A DNA stretch of 64,000 nt from Gymnogyps californianus. Taxonomy: Eukaryota > Chordata > Aves > Accipitriformes > Cathartidae. Shown here one piece after another: positions 49,437-63,951 of this stretch. The position numbers were made by a program, and so were the translations under genes. Numbering within the stretch: position 1 is the first letter of the stretch; every line of letters begins with the position of its first letter. Under the pieces are notes generated by a model. It worked only from the letters and a program-made list of their open reading frames with translations, was not told the origin of the DNA and did not search any database. Where the stretch lies: the NCBI RefSeq assembly GCF_018139145.2, contig NC_059474.1, positions 40,752,344 to 40,816,343 on the forward strand, read 5' to 3'.

Positions 49437-52400
49437 TATATTCCTGTACTATTTATATTCTGGACACTGGTTTTGTGTCCAGAACAACATTACTGATATT
49501 TTTTTCTTCCAGACTTTCTCATGGTTCTCATGGTCTTTTAGCTGGTCTAGTACTTGAATTTGTTATGATTGTAACTAAGAATGAACAAGGATGATGGCAG
49601 TTTATTAATAGAGTACTTTCTGCAAAGAATATAGCCCTTTTTTATGATTGTTTCAAATTATTTTTCATTTCTTACCATTATTATTAGCAAACCCATGAAT
49701 TTACTCTTTGCATAAGGCAGCCTGACATCATCAGAAGGGTTTTTTTGTTTGTTTTTAAATCATACCCAGAGCCATTATGCATTTGAATTGGGTGTGTATT
49801 TATAACATACACCAGAGATCATAATTCTGCACAAATTTTGTAGGGGAGTCTTTGTTAAACCAAGTTACCCTCCATGGTAATCTCGACAATATTTTCTAGA
49901 CCACTTCAGTTTGGAAATGTATGTGCACACACATATACATGCACACACACGTACTTACACAAAAATAGTTTATAAAAATAATCAGCGTGTGTACTTTCTT
50001 ATCTGACAATGCCTATAACTTCAAAAATTAAAGGAAACAAGCTTTATATGTGAAGCCCTAAGTCTATAGGGCTGCAACTAGTCTGGAATGATACAGCATA
50101 AGTATAAATCATTCCCATTTGGTTATTTACATAGTTTTAAAAAATTTTTATCAACTCATACAATTGATACAGATTTTTCTTTGAAGAACTTGAAGTGCTT
50201 ACTTCTTATCTCTCAAATGAAGACAGGGTTTTTTTGCAGTAATATCCATAAATTACTTTTAACACATTTTTATAAAAGCTTTTGACATCTCCTCACAATT
50301 ACAGAATAAAAGCAACACAATTTAACTGAAAAATGTTATTCCTCTAACAAACATCCTTCCAATCCTGTGAAAGATTTGAGATATGCAAACACAGTGAAAA
50401 GGAACGTTTGTGTATTTCCCCAAACTGGAATTTGAAAGGAGAATAAGTCTCCATTTGATACTAGAAGGCCATTGCTACTCAACCCTGCCCTGCCATTTTC
50501 AACTAACATAACCAACAGCTTTCTATTTGATTTCATATAATTATTAGAAAATGTTTATAGATAAAGCAAAGGAATAATCTAGTACTGTATGTTGAACAAA
50601 ACATGTAAGTGACAAAAATACCCCCCAAGCCTTTAATAGATTTACTTGCCTAATACATAAACATATCAGGAAAAAAAAAAATATGGATTTTATGCTTCAG
50701 TTTTACTTTTTAAGATAAAATTGATCTTATAATTTCTATAACAAGCATTTTCAAGGAATGTAAAATAAGTGTCTGTTTTTCTTGCAAAATAAGTCTTAAG
50801 AATTGTATAATTTTCTTTTTTTTCATTAGTTCAAAGAATTGGTTAAATCATAATTAAAAGGTTTTGTCATCTTAATGAAATAGAAAGTAGATAGAGCAGA
50901 TGGCACAGATTAACTTTCACTTGTCAAGTGAGGTGAGGAAATACAGAGGATTTATTCTGGAATCTGGATCTGTGAAAATAGTTTTCCATAAGAGATAGTC
51001 TTTATGTTGTGTGTGGCATATGCAGACAAGAATTGACTGACTTCCAGCATGTGCTTTCATACACACACACTTGCAGTTCCTCATTGCAACTCTTCTGTGA
51101 TCTTCTGTGATAGCAGACAAGCAAAGTCAAATTCTGGAAAAAACCCCGAGACATTTTATCTACAACTGAACTATAGGGGATTTAACCAAATATGTTCAGT
51201 TGTCATTGTTGACTTGACTGTCAAATAGAAGGAGGCTTATTTGGTGAAGTAAGCTGACTTTGCCGAAAGCAAGAGCAGAGAATGGACATCAGATAGGGGT
51301 TCATTGTTTGTTTTTAAATAACTGCTGCTTATAAGGCTAGATTGTAAATAACATTTTTTTTTTATAAACTGTTTAATCAAAAGCAAAATATTACCCTATC
51401 TTCTGATATAGAATCCAGTTGAAATATTACGTGTGCTTCTAAAAAGAGATTAAGCAGAAAATACAGATTTGGGCTCTAATCAGTTTCTTTTTATTTAATG
51501 ACACACTAGACAAAGGAAGAAGGTGGATTAAAAATCACGACCCATATGTACTAGTAGTACTGAACAAAGTAACTTCAACCATGTTAAGCCCTAATCCTAT
51601 ATTCTAATTTAGCCCTTTGAAGCTTGAACAAAAGTAGTATGGAATCAGGGTTTTACAAAGCTAAGTTAGGTAATATGGTAGCACATAGCGATATACATCT
51701 TAAATACTTATCTAACAGGTTTTAAAAGTATTTGAGGTATTGTCTACAAGGACAATGTACAGCAATCTTGCTACAGAATAGCAGATAGGAAATAAGCAAC
51801 TGTAAAAATAAAATCTTTATAAGATTTCAATTTACTGAGTAATTTTTCCCACATATTGGGAATTAGTGTAACTGAAGTTAAGAGTTATTCTACCTGAAAT
51901 AGCTTTTCAAGAATCTGGAGCTGACACTACTTTTCTATATAGGCTATTTAACTACGACAAGTGCTTAGACACTTTAAGAAGATGAGAATACAGAGCTCAC
52001 ACTATTATGGATAACAATTCTTTTTTAAACAGAACACAAGTTGATTTATTTCTGTCCGGCTTTCATTCTTTGTCAGTTATGAATCTTAGCATTGTTGGTT
52101 ATTATATCCAGCTGTGAAGGAAGAAATGAAAAGACAACAGCTCCATACCATTCAGAATTTTTCTGAAACAGTGGCTTTTCTCTTGACAGGATATTTGATC
52201 TTGCTTCTGATCTCTTTGATATTCTTACAGAAAGTAAATGGGTATTCTGTTTACAGAAAAGTAATGCAGAAAGAAACACTAGGAAAATTAACACATCTAT
52301 TAGGCACACTTTAGTTTCTGATATCAGAAATAAGAACTTTTTTCCAAAACATGTTAAAGTTTACTTTCTGAGAACAATGCTTTTTTTTTTTTAATTATCT

Positions 52401-55400
52401 GTATACACATTGCTTTGTTAAAAAACGAGTTTTGAGAAACAAGATTACTTTCTTCCTCAAATGGCACCTCCAGAAGCTTTTTAGGAGATTCAGATTTTTC
52501 ATGGTAGTCAGACTTTCAAACACTAGGCTGTGAAGTTAACACTCTTTTAAAGCCTGGAAAGAAAATTCTCTTCTAATAGCAACACCCAGAGCCTTGTTTA
52601 TAAGTGTTGGAGTCACTAGGTCTAGAAGGAACTATCAGGTTATGTTTCCCAAACAGACTTTGTTTCAGAGACTTCAGCACTAGGAGTGATGAGAAAGAGC
52701 AAGAGTGAGCTAATTGAAATGAAGAAAAGAGAGAGTGTTTGTGAATTGGGAGAAACATTCATTTAAACTAAAAATTGGCTTGAAAGATCAATGATAGCTA
52801 CATTTTCACTACAGAACTTTTGAAAAAGAAAACTACTAGTTTAAAGTCATGTTCATGCTGCAGTGAAAATTTGACTTTCTCATGTTTGTGTTGTATAAAC
52901 CAAGTTGATATTCATACTATTTAACTAATAAACTGTAGAGTTATTCTTGCGATCTACTCAGAAAGAGAAAGAAAGATCAAGCTCTTTGAGAGTAAATGGA
53001 GGGATATTTTAATCTGATAGCAATACAGAAGGCATTAAGTTGTCCTCAAGCAGAACTAAGCAACATTATGAATATTATTGACCTGTAGAGCTACATTTTC
53101 ACTCCTTTAACCCCTTTCATCTCCTGGGGCCATTATATCTTGGAGCTACAATCTACATAATTAGCTAATAGAAGCATCTTTACAGCTAGAGTAAATCTGT
53201 TTTCTGTACTTTAAGCAGTATGGAATTTTACTGAATTTGTTGCAGCTGGAAAAACAGATGCCAGATGTATTTAAGTAGTTCTATAAATATCAATGAGTTT
53301 TCCTTTACTGATTACATTAACCTATGATCTGCAGGCAAGGGCCATATATTTTGCCAATAAATTCTTGTTTCATCAACCTCAGCTAAGGAGGACGCATAAA
53401 AGGGTCTGCGTTCCTCACTGAAGCAATTAAGTTCCAGAAAACTTCAGTGGTTCAACTTCATCAGCAGAACTTACTCCAGGAACACAGCCTGTCCTCAAAA
53501 TCCACTTGCAGTTCAGTAACGGGTTGAAAAGCATCTTCCAAAGTTGATGTAGCTTTTCGTTTACCCATACAATATGAAAAAGCCACTTAACCTGCATTGT
53601 TATGTACGATTCTGGTGCTTCTACTCTGTACTGACAAATGCTTAGAAGATGTTTTTCTGGTGAAATAGAAATAAAAGAAAAAAAATTAAGAAACTGACTC
53701 AAGTCAGACACATCGTTTCTGAAAGCAACATCAAAAGAGACCTTATTAACATCTACAAAGTGGACTGTTGAAGCTATTCAAGTACAGGACGGTTGTATAG
53801 ACAAGTCACTTAGATAACTTTTACAATGAAATTTTAGCTTTCTATAAGATTCCATTTACACACCTGCACCACAAATTTGAACATAGTATTCAGTCTGTAG
53901 TCAGAACAAACTGACTACAATTCAATCAGAACTCCAAAGAAGTTAAAGCTTCATTCTAAACAAAGTGAGAGAGTAATCCCTATTTCCTCTTTATTTTGTT
54001 GTTTTATTGTTAGATAGGAAGAACTGTCACTGACTCGGTGGTTTGCTTAAATAAAAAGTTAGTGAAGAATAGTGTTTTTGCTTTTTATGAAAGTTTCTAC
54101 TCTATAATCTTATTTTCATTTTTTGTTTTTCATATCATAGCAATACATAAATACTTTTCTTATTTTGTGAGATTTGTCCCTTGTGATCCAATATCTGAGT
54201 TATATTAAATAATATTCCAGTGTTTATTGCTAGGAACTAATCATATAATCAGGTAGAATCAATGCCTAAGCACAAAACAAAGTTTGTAAATTAAACAATA
54301 CAAATATTCCCTAAGATAAGGGCTTACAGGTCACATTTGTTTTTATGATGATAAAGAAGGTTCCTTTCACATTACATGTAAAGAAAGAGCTTAATAAAAA
54401 TTTAAAAAGTCCCTGCAGCAAAAACCACACTGGAACTTAAAAAAAAGGCAAAATAGATCCATTGCACCAAATCACAGACAGAGCAAGAGAAGTCTTGATG
54501 TGCATAAAATTATACAAGAAGCTGAGTGTTTTGTGAGACAGTAAGTTTCAATAAAAACAAAAACTCTAGAATCTGAACATCAAGATTCTCTGTGCAATAC
54601 AATAGTTTCGTATAGTTTCTATATATAGATTTTGAAACATCAATGGACTGACAAAGTCTTTTACCACAGACTTTGTCTATGTTTTTGACTTTTCCAGACC
54701 GGTTGTTTTTCACAAAATGTTTCCACTAGCGCAGCACATTGGACAGACATCAGAATGTCCACATTGTATGTTATTCCCACTGAGGTCAAAAACATTCTGT
54801 TGTGTTTAAAAGGTATGGAGGTGCTAACGGGCTGTGTTGAATGGAGGCATTAAATGGAGGCTCAAGAGCGTAGCAACAACCTGTTGCTAGCTAACACCAA
54901 CATCATCTTTTTAAACCTGGGGTTCTCCATTGGTTTAAATGGAGATATGGAGAGAACTTTTGATTCCTCAGTTCCAGGAAGAAGTTATTGCAAACAGGGA
55001 CTAAATGTAGGTATTTTATAAAATGAAAACTGCCTTCGCTGTCTCCTTAGTAAAAATAAAAATACTTTAACTCAAAGTTTCATGTCACCCTCATGATCAA
55101 TTGAGTAGAGATTTTTACTGGGTTTTTTTTTAATAAAAAAAGACATAGAGAATTAGGTGAAATAATTCTTTGCATTAAAAAAACTAAAAAACCCTGAAAA
55201 TCAATATTTGTCTACAGATGTAGCTCAGCCAACCAGTGTATATTTTGAAATAATCACTGAGCTGTGAAATTAACAATTGAACCAATAAATTGGACTTTTA
55301 ATCTTCTTAGCTTCAAGAATATTTCTTACAAAGCTTTATCAGTAGGACAATCCAAAGTAGCAGAGTGCTACAATGGGGAAAAGGAAACCAAAGTTCCTTT

Positions 55401-55755
55401 GACAACATTCAAAAGCAACGATTACCAAGGAAAATTAAATAATGTTAGGTTTCCTTTAATTTAGCAGCAATTGGCTCCTTTAGAATTGCTGAGTGCAAGT
55501 TTAAAAAGAAAAGCCTTTCTAGTGATGCTAGAGCTTCTGCTAATAATGCTTTATAAACTTTAAGTATTTATTTATCTGGGCTACATAAAAGGAGGAGGAA
55601 AAAAGAGTGAAAAAACAATCCTTAACAACAATTCTTTTGTACCTTTTCAAGAAAGGGTAAACTGATTACTGTTGTTAGTTACACCCATATACCTATTTTG
55701 GTTAGGGGATCAACCTTTTCAGTATGATGGTAAGTATGTTCACAGTAGACACACT

Positions 55756-55820
55756 TTCATTTAAAAAAAAAAAAAAAACAAAATCCAAACACAAAAAAAC
55801 CAGAACCGAACCCCACAACT
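55756..55820. repeat. A/C-rich low-complexity patch
   Basis: A run of about sixteen A followed by CAAAATCCAAACACAAAAAA and CCAGAACCGAACCCC. Confidence 0.8.
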
Positions 55821-55938
55821 TTTATCTGTTGTAGCTGTTCTCCTCCCCTACTGGCAACATCTGCAAAAGTGAACCTTTATACTACCACAACTCTGCTTGA
55901 CTGTAGATTCTAATATGACTAAAGCTATACCTTTAGAC

Positions 55939-55983
55939 TTTGTCCAAATATTGGGACTGCTTTTGTCCAAATATTGGGACTGT
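55939..55983 (+). repeat. 23-bp direct tandem repeat, two copies
   Basis: TTTGTCCAAATATTGGGACTG occurs at 55939 and again 23 bases later with no internal mismatch, which implies a recent duplication. Confidence 0.92.
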
Positions 55984-58181
55984 TTTTGTAACTGGTCAGG
56001 AAAAGGTCAAAACCTAATCTACCCACATAGGAGTTGGCGACTAGCTGAAAACTGACCAGAAAAGCACCAGCACCACCAGACAAAAATCTCTCAGTTCCTT
56101 TGTAAAATGCAGCCTTATCAATTTTGCTCCATACAAAAGCATACTGCGTAGCCCCACTCACATTTGAGTCATTGAGCTTTCTGTGAATGGTGCCTTACGC
56201 ATCAGAAGCTGCAGGGGGAAAAAGTGATTCTCTCCTTCAAACACTGGAATATTTATTGGACTTTTGTCCCTGTAAGGTATCTTTCATCCACCTACACTAG
56301 AAATTACAAACACATGGTTGAAAACACACCAGAGCTTGCCTTGACTATTTGTTAGACTGCGGCTGTCCTGCTTATATCTACAATCTGTCATTACTGCCAT
56401 TTAACTCCTTGCCAGTAGTCCTAATCATGATGCAAGAAAACTCTTCTTTTTCATTTCATTTCCAGATGAGAAAAACAGAAGCCAAACTGATTTCCCTCTA
56501 ACTGCTATTGTAATAGAGCTCCCTGTGTTAATGGCTAAAAATCTCAAACTTTTTATTGTGGTGGGCAGTGAAAATTGGCAATTCTTACCCTGTAAAGGCT
56601 AACCTAGATGAGACAGAGCTATTTTAATCTGACCTCTTCTGAACATAAGTGAGAGCTCTCATTATGAGACTTCAGGCTAGGTCATGAATATCAGTGTCAC
56701 CTCACCTTGACCAAGATCTTTGTGGGATTGTCAGAGCAATACCCTGATGGTGCTTGGCTGATCTATTTCATCAAAAGACTCGGTGGCATATATGTTAGGT
56801 AACAGTATGTTCCTTTAATAGCTGCTGTCATATGATAGAAAACTCTCCTTTTATCACATCAGCCTATTTTAAGGCATTATTTCCACTTGAAATGATATTG
56901 AGAAAGACTATACTTGCCTAAGGTAATATGAATATATTATGTCGCGGTAGCATGAAGATAAATGTATGGCACCTTTCACAGCAATGCTTCTTTGCAACCA
57001 GACCATATAAACAAGAGCTGCAAGCTATTTACTTTGAAAAACCCAGGAGCTGCTGCAGTCTAGGAGAAATAGCGTGTGGAAAGTCAAAGTAAAGAGCTAA
57101 ATAGGTTGGGTTTGAGGGGGGAAGAAACAGGAGGGCAGAGGGATGAAAGGTGTACAAGTAGTAAGTTCTTTAGAGAGAGTAAAGCTCAGTAAATCCTGAG
57201 TAAAAACAAAAGTCCTCATGAATAAAAACTTCCTAGAAAATCTGTCATGTAAGACTGCTACCAAATGGAGGAGCATAAGCAGGGATGATTTCTGTCAGAT
57301 GCTATAATACAGAGGACCCTCCCCATTTCTCACAGGTATCTTGACTTTAGGAAAAAAGTGCTTCTTGCTTTGGAAAAGCAAAAATAACAGTTTGCAATCA
57401 GCTCCTGAATACTATAAACACAGGAGAAACGAGAGCATGGGGGGTGTGTGATGTCACCGATGATGGATGACTTGAGTTCTGAAATGGGCCAAAGAGCCCA
57501 GATTCCTCTCTCAAATCTTTGCAATGTGCATGAGTTTCCTGGTCAGCAGTGCAAGAGTGCTTTCACCGCTTCACTGAGGCTCTGAGTGCTCATGCAGATA
57601 CTACAGGTCTGCGGTTTCCCTCCAGGTCGTGTTACCCCACCAGCTTCTCAGGATCATACTGCTCTGCATTTGTGCCGGTTCAGACCAGCTGCAGACCTAA
57701 ATCAGTTTCTCACATATGCTCTTCTGAAGCTCCTCCCCACCCTACCCCATAGCATTCAGGCAGCAATATTTTCCTTCCTTTTGTCCTGTATGAAAGCAAA
57801 GCCTTTCTTTCACAGAGCTTTCTGTGTTGATATGTGATAAAAGGTCAATTAGCCCCATCCTTGATAGAAAAAACCTTTGTCCTGGATCATTGAAGAACTC
57901 TTCTCTACACTTTCAGTACAGCTGGAAAAATATTTTATTTAAATGCTTTTTTTTCTTTAAAAAATAAGCTTTTCATCATCTGAGAACATATTTATAAATT
58001 TATTTTTCCCTTCTTGAACAAATATAATGAAGGGAACACTGTCTTCTGAGCTACTGGCCAAGGGGTAGAGGTCACAATTCGAAATTGGAAAGGTCCAGAG
58101 TCTAAGGGTACTCTTTCCTGCAAATGGCTCAACATGCCAGCCTAGGATATCATTCTCTCTTCACATTTCTCCAATTTTAAA

Positions 58182-58217
58182 GAATTTACTGAAGGCTAGA
58201 ATTTACTGAAGGCTAGA
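58182..58217 (+). repeat. 17-bp direct tandem repeat, two copies
   Basis: GAATTTACTGAAGGCTA is repeated back to back with a period of 17 and no mismatch. Confidence 0.92.
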
Positions 58218-61200
58218 ATAAAATCTTAAGGGGGAAAAAAAAAAAGAAAAGAAATAAAAGACTGGGAGAGATCAAACTCAGAATACCTAACAGCCTGATA
58301 ATTAGGACAATTCCATGTGTAACTGGACAAAGTTGACTTATTCACAGCAAGGAGTTAAACCTCTAGGCCATTTCAACTTAGACCCAAGAGACAAGTATTT
58401 GAAACACATCCTGAACACATAACAGCTACAACTGAGTTTAGTAAAGAAAACTGGCCAGCATTTATGTACCTTATTTTTGATCTTCATATGATACAGTTCT
58501 AGGGAAAGAAATAGTTGTTTTGTTTCCTAAAAAAAATCTGGTAAAAGCTTTTTCCAGACAGCTAAAGCTTTTTTTGTTTTAGGTTCAACATCTAAAGAAT
58601 CAAGTATACAGCCTTCGTGTTGCTCTAAGCTTCCTGAATTTGTTGAGTTGAGCGTGATTTTAGTTAAAAGAGATAGGTCATGGAAAAGGAGTATCTAATC
58701 TACAATTCTTGTTGCTCTCCAAAAGTTAAAACACTCAGTGAAAGACCGTAAAACACAGAGGCATTTCTCAAAAACAAAAAAAAAAATCAAGACCTAAGAA
58801 ACAGAAGAACATTTACGTCAGTGTCTCGTTTACCCTCCAGCCTCTCAGAAATAGATTCTCAGTGGAAATAAGGCAAGAAGCAGTCTTGACTCACAGGTCT
58901 AAACAAGAACTTTAACATGTACGTGAGTCATTTTGTACTGCTGTAAGACCTCTTCTACTCTAGACTTTTTAATCCATGGTCAGATCTGAAATGTGGCTTT
59001 CAACATAGTCTGAGTAAATTAAAAGAAAATACCTCAGAAATGACAGAATGGTATCACTCCTGATTCAAATATCAGCCATTTTCACTGGAAGCCAACAATG
59101 CTAGTTATATGTCCAAATCATTGATGGACATATAGAATATTGCATCATAGTATCATACAAAGCACACAAACTTTCCAAGTTTTTTTCTCCTTCCATTTTT
59201 ACCTTTTGTAACTTCATAGGTAGTGCTCACAGACAGATAGGGAAACTGTAATGTCTCTTAAATAAGTTAAATTTATTAAATACTGGGAAAAAAAAAATAA
59301 TGTTAGTTTTGTGTTAGTAAAAGCTCACTTTTCACTTTTGTTTTTTTTAAGATTATCCATAAAATGTTCTGCTTTTAATCTGGTTTGCAGATCAGATCAG
59401 TTTGGTTCTCCTGCAGAACAGGAACTCCAGAATCTCAGCTATGAGTATTTGGGTGTGGTCTCTTCATTTGTATCTGTAGTTAAATCACAAGTCCTCAATA
59501 AAAGAAAAAAGTTTTTAGGTCATGTCCAGTAGTATTTTGTTGTTTATATAAACTGGAATTTCATTCTGGCAGTGTCCAAGAATTCAAATATTAGAGTAAA
59601 AGTCAATTGGAAAGTTCTCACCCAAGAAGTCATAAAAATGCCAGCTCATTGAAATAAGGAAATTCAATTTTAACAAACTTCTGATTAAATAGACAGATTT
59701 CCATTACAAGCTGCCTAATGGTTTCCTGTCCAAGAACCCAGGAAAGCCCCAGCAAATCAAAGCAACAGAAGTTCACCACTGCCCACTGGTGGAAAGCAGG
59801 GAATCTTTTCCAGCTCATGTTCTTAATTTTAAAATGAGTAATAGGACATGCAAGCATAGGACTTCCACAGAGAATATATGCTGTTACTTGCAGCAACGTT
59901 CAACTAGCCGAAGCAGGACTAAAAAATTACGTTAAGACATGCTACGTTGTTCACATCAAAAATTCAAATATGTTAATTTAGCACTTCAAATGGTCACCTA
60001 TCCTCTGTTGGAATGAAGCAATTCTTTCTTGGACACAAATATCAAGATGTTGGAAATGGAGGCTGGGGTAACAGCTATCCTACTCAAGTCATATTTGTTT
60101 GCATATGCCATGGATCCAGTCTAAGACTGCATTTGAATGCAGGTTGGACAAAACCTACAGGACTTCTAAGGTACAACTAAATAGATTATCTAAATCTCTA
60201 CTAAATAGAGACCACAATAAAGTATTTAAATTGACCTAGCAATATAAATTCACTGAAGTACTTATGAAAGTTGACTAAAAACCAGTTGAAGTGTAATAAA
60301 GCAGTTGTTCCAACTTGAACATTAATTTATTTAAAAAAAAGTAGAAATACCACACCAAAAAAAAAAGCCACAGGAAAAAATGCATGGTCAACTGCAAATT
60401 TTTCTTTTATCATAGATGGCAGACATCCACAATCTGTATTTCATATGATCTTGGCAAGTTCTCTGTTCTTCCACTTAAATATCACAAACAAGCTATAAGA
60501 ACAAAAGAACATTTCTAAACTCATGTAAAAGAAAATCGTCCAAGAACATAAAATAGCAGGTGTTGGTTTTGACATCTTAAGGACCTTCCAACCAGTCTCT
60601 TCACGATGTTTTAAGAAGGAATAATTTCTTACAAAGATATTAAACTACTTTATTTCTAAATGCAATTGGATGTTAGACCAGAATGTGTTGTACACAAAGA
60701 TGATTTTTGTTTTTTCATGTTCTTCTTCACTAAAATAGTCTTTGAGATCAAAATCTAGTTAAATAAGTAACCTTTTACATTGCTAATGATTTTTACATTC
60801 AGTTTGTCCCATTCAATAAAGATTCTATTCGAGTGGACTTAAGCGAAAAAGCATCCACTTAATTCAATAACATTACTGTCACACCATTTTTATTCACTAG
60901 CCTTATGTTACAGAAAACTTTAAAAAGTCAATAATTTATTCCCTGTTTTCTAACAATTTCTAGGGACGCTAATGAAAATCATTCAGTGAAAGTGTCGGAT
61001 ATATTGGATTAGTCCATCTATGAAGCATTATTCTGTAGCCACAGAACTTAATTTATGAAGTTTAATTCTTGCGTATTAATATCAAGATTACATCTAAAAA
61101 TGTGTAAGGCACCAATTAAAGCAATGTAGAGATACGGGCAATGACTTACTGAAATTAACGCCTCTCTCTAACTGGGGCTGTGTTGCTGACACCATATTCA

Positions 61201-62357
61201 GAATGCTACAGAGCTGAAGCAAAACGTTTGAGAACACTTACTGTGATGGCTGTTTGCCTGAAAAAAACATAGGCATTGCTTGGAGCAGGTTAGTAAAGTA
61301 AAAAACATTTTAATGGCTGTATGACAGGAAACAGGGCACAAAGCAAATGCCTGTGTGCAGAATTCTTCTTGCTTGCCACTCTTCCACTTGTTTGCAGGCA
61401 CATCGGAGACAAGTCACAGACAGCTTGGCTACTTGTGTTCTTCAGCACCCTGGGGCTTCCCCTCCTGCTGCTGTTACAGCATCCTCTGGCAACACCCTCT
61501 AGGTGCTCCGCCTGCCCTTAACTGCCAGCACCCATGTCTCTTTGCAATAATTTCAATATTTTGCATTCCCACTCAAGTTCCTTCTAGGTTACTCTCCCTC
61601 TCATAACCTCCGAGTCTTTCAGCTGCTTTTTGCTGATGTTTTCTGGATTTTTTATCTTCATAATAACCTGAGGCCTACAGCTGCTCCTCATTAACATTCC
61701 TCAAATCCTCATACTCTTCCCTTTCCATTTCATGCCGTCATCATCCCCATCATTTTCAGAAAGTGGAAAAAACAGCTACACTATTCATTGTACCAGCAGC
61801 TCCTCTGAGAGATAGAGAGGGAGGTGAGATTTCATCCCATGATCCCTGAATTGGTCTTTGAGAGCTACAGAAAGACACTGAAAACATATTTGCTAATAAC
61901 CAACAGATTCAGCTTACCCAAATAAAACCTTTTCTCTATGCTACACTCATCTTAGGACTCGCTGTCTCATAGTGCCTCTTACGTGTAGAATAAAAGGATA
62001 CCACCAAGTCTGCTGAATTATTCACCATTTTTACTGATGTTTTCCCAAATTCCTTGTATTCCCATACCAATAAAAAGAGTTGATCATTTTGTATTAATAA
62101 GCTCAACGAATGAAAATCATACAAATGTCAGAACTTCACCAAGTTGCAAACTAACTTGAAGGTTTACATGAAAACCCTACACCTTTTTCTTACACAGAAA
62201 ATCTATTAGTTTCTGCACCAGTTTTCGACAGCAGGTAAAGTCCAGAAGTAAAGTTGAAAAGGAATTTTCTTGGAGGTGATAATCACAAAATAACAAAAGA
62301 CATTTTAATCCAACAGTAGCTAATCTCTAATACAAAGAGCAATTACTGCTGACTTCC

Positions 62358-62380
62358 ATATATATATATACACACACACA
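62358..62380. repeat. (TA)n(CA)n microsatellite
   Basis: ATATATATATATA followed directly by CACACACACA. Same structure as the tract at 49413. Confidence 0.9.
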
Positions 62381-63915
62381 TCATACCCTTTCTTGTTTAA
62401 CTATCAAATTATGAGTCACACAAAATCTTTAAACATTCAGTTAGGCATAGCAAATGCCTGAGAAGAGGCTTATTATCACTGCAAATAGGCTTCCAACTGA
62501 CTAACAGAAGAAAATACACAGCAAGTCTGAGGGGGCTGAGAATACCCAGCTAGGTCTATAAGGCTGAGAACTTACTTCAGAGAAGCATGGCGTTATTAAA
62601 AAAATGAAATAAAACAGAAGTTTTATGTTCTTCAGGCAGTTATTCCAGAATAAGATTTGTTTGTTTTATTCCTATTTTCCAGAAAAAAAGAACAGGGGCA
62701 TGGTGCTCTTTCTTAAAAGCTCTGGGGTAGGCAAGTCCTTAATCTCAAGAGAAAAAATAAAAAGAACTACTGGAAAGATCAGGCATAACCAGGTGTTATA
62801 CTGCATAAGACTAAGTTGCACATAAATATTAGCTACAATTAAAATTCATTCATGTTTTTAAAGTTTAGTAAGAACTAGATTTTCTGTTTATTCAATACAA
62901 TTCTTTCCCAACACCACAAATTTAGATTTCTACAAATTACTGTTTTAAAAATAAAGTAGCACACTAACATTTGCAAAAACATATGTTTTTTTCTGAAATA
63001 TACAGGAGATAGCTTACAACAGCATAAGGAACAGAAATGGATTTAACAAGTCAGTAGAGAAAAAAGATCAGAACACTTTTTTGTTTTTGAAGTCCAGTAA
63101 TTTAATGTGAAGGAGAAAAACACCTAGAACAAGTAGTCATATTTGACAATACTTTTTTTTATAGCATTCATTCTCTCCTTCTTATTTTCAGTTCTACCTT
63201 CCAAAATATATCTTCTCATCTTATATAGTGTAGGTTACTGACTTCTGGCTAAATTATAACTTTGAGTACCTTGTCACTACAGACTAAATGCTGTGTTTGC
63301 ACCTCATTTAAGGCTTTTTCAACAATTAGTGCACCATGTCTGGTGCAGACCAACGAAGACATCTGAAGACTCTCCTACTGGTTCTTACACAGTGACACAA
63401 AAACTGAACAACTTTTTAACAATTTCTTCTGTTGTCACACAGTTATTCCTAAAGCATTTTAAGAAGGATAATAAGGGTAATGAAGCTTAAGTATTGCTCA
63501 GTTGTATTGAAAACCTCCCTTTAAGTTGTACTTTTGAAATATTATTCATCTAATCAACACTGATTTCCCATCTATACCTCCTGACCTACCTTCCCCAGGA
63601 CATTTTTTTCCATCACATGAGACTTGAAAGCAAAAATATATTCCATTGTTAACTTGGAAGAGCCTATACAACGTTCTATGATTCCAAAGGAACCACAGCA
63701 ACAGAAAAAGATCCCTACACACACATGCTATGCCCTTGCTTTTCTCCATGATCAAGGACTCGTCTTACAGTGTCTGTCTTCTGGCACAAGACCACAGACT
63801 TGCCAATATAATACTTTCTAGCCTCATGTAATGTGACTGAATAAGAAAACTCTGAAGAAAAAAGCATAGGACAGTTCTAAAGACAACAGACTTCCCGTTT
63901 GTATTAAATGGACAG

Positions 63916-63951
63916 CGTTTTTTTTGTTTGGTTCGTTTTGGTTTTTTTTTA
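63916..63951. repeat. G/T-rich low-complexity tract
   Basis: TTTTTTTTGTTTGGTTCG followed by TTTTGG and a T run. It is the strand complement of the A/C-rich patches. Confidence 0.75.

Noticed and set aside
59311..59532. 73-codon frame with an acceptor-like TTTGCAG
   Set aside because: The peptide is not recognised and no convincing donor follows. It is kept only as a chance frame.
60577..60605. Possible CR1 3' end (CTTAAGGACCTTCCAACC)
   Set aside because: Only about 18 bases resemble CR1, without the terminal octamers or upstream 3' UTR.
61321..61606. Hydrophobic, signal-peptide-like frames after a good-looking acceptor (TTCCACTTGTTTGCAG)
   Set aside because: The region is C/T-rich, two frames are open at once, and no donor or homology supports an exon.
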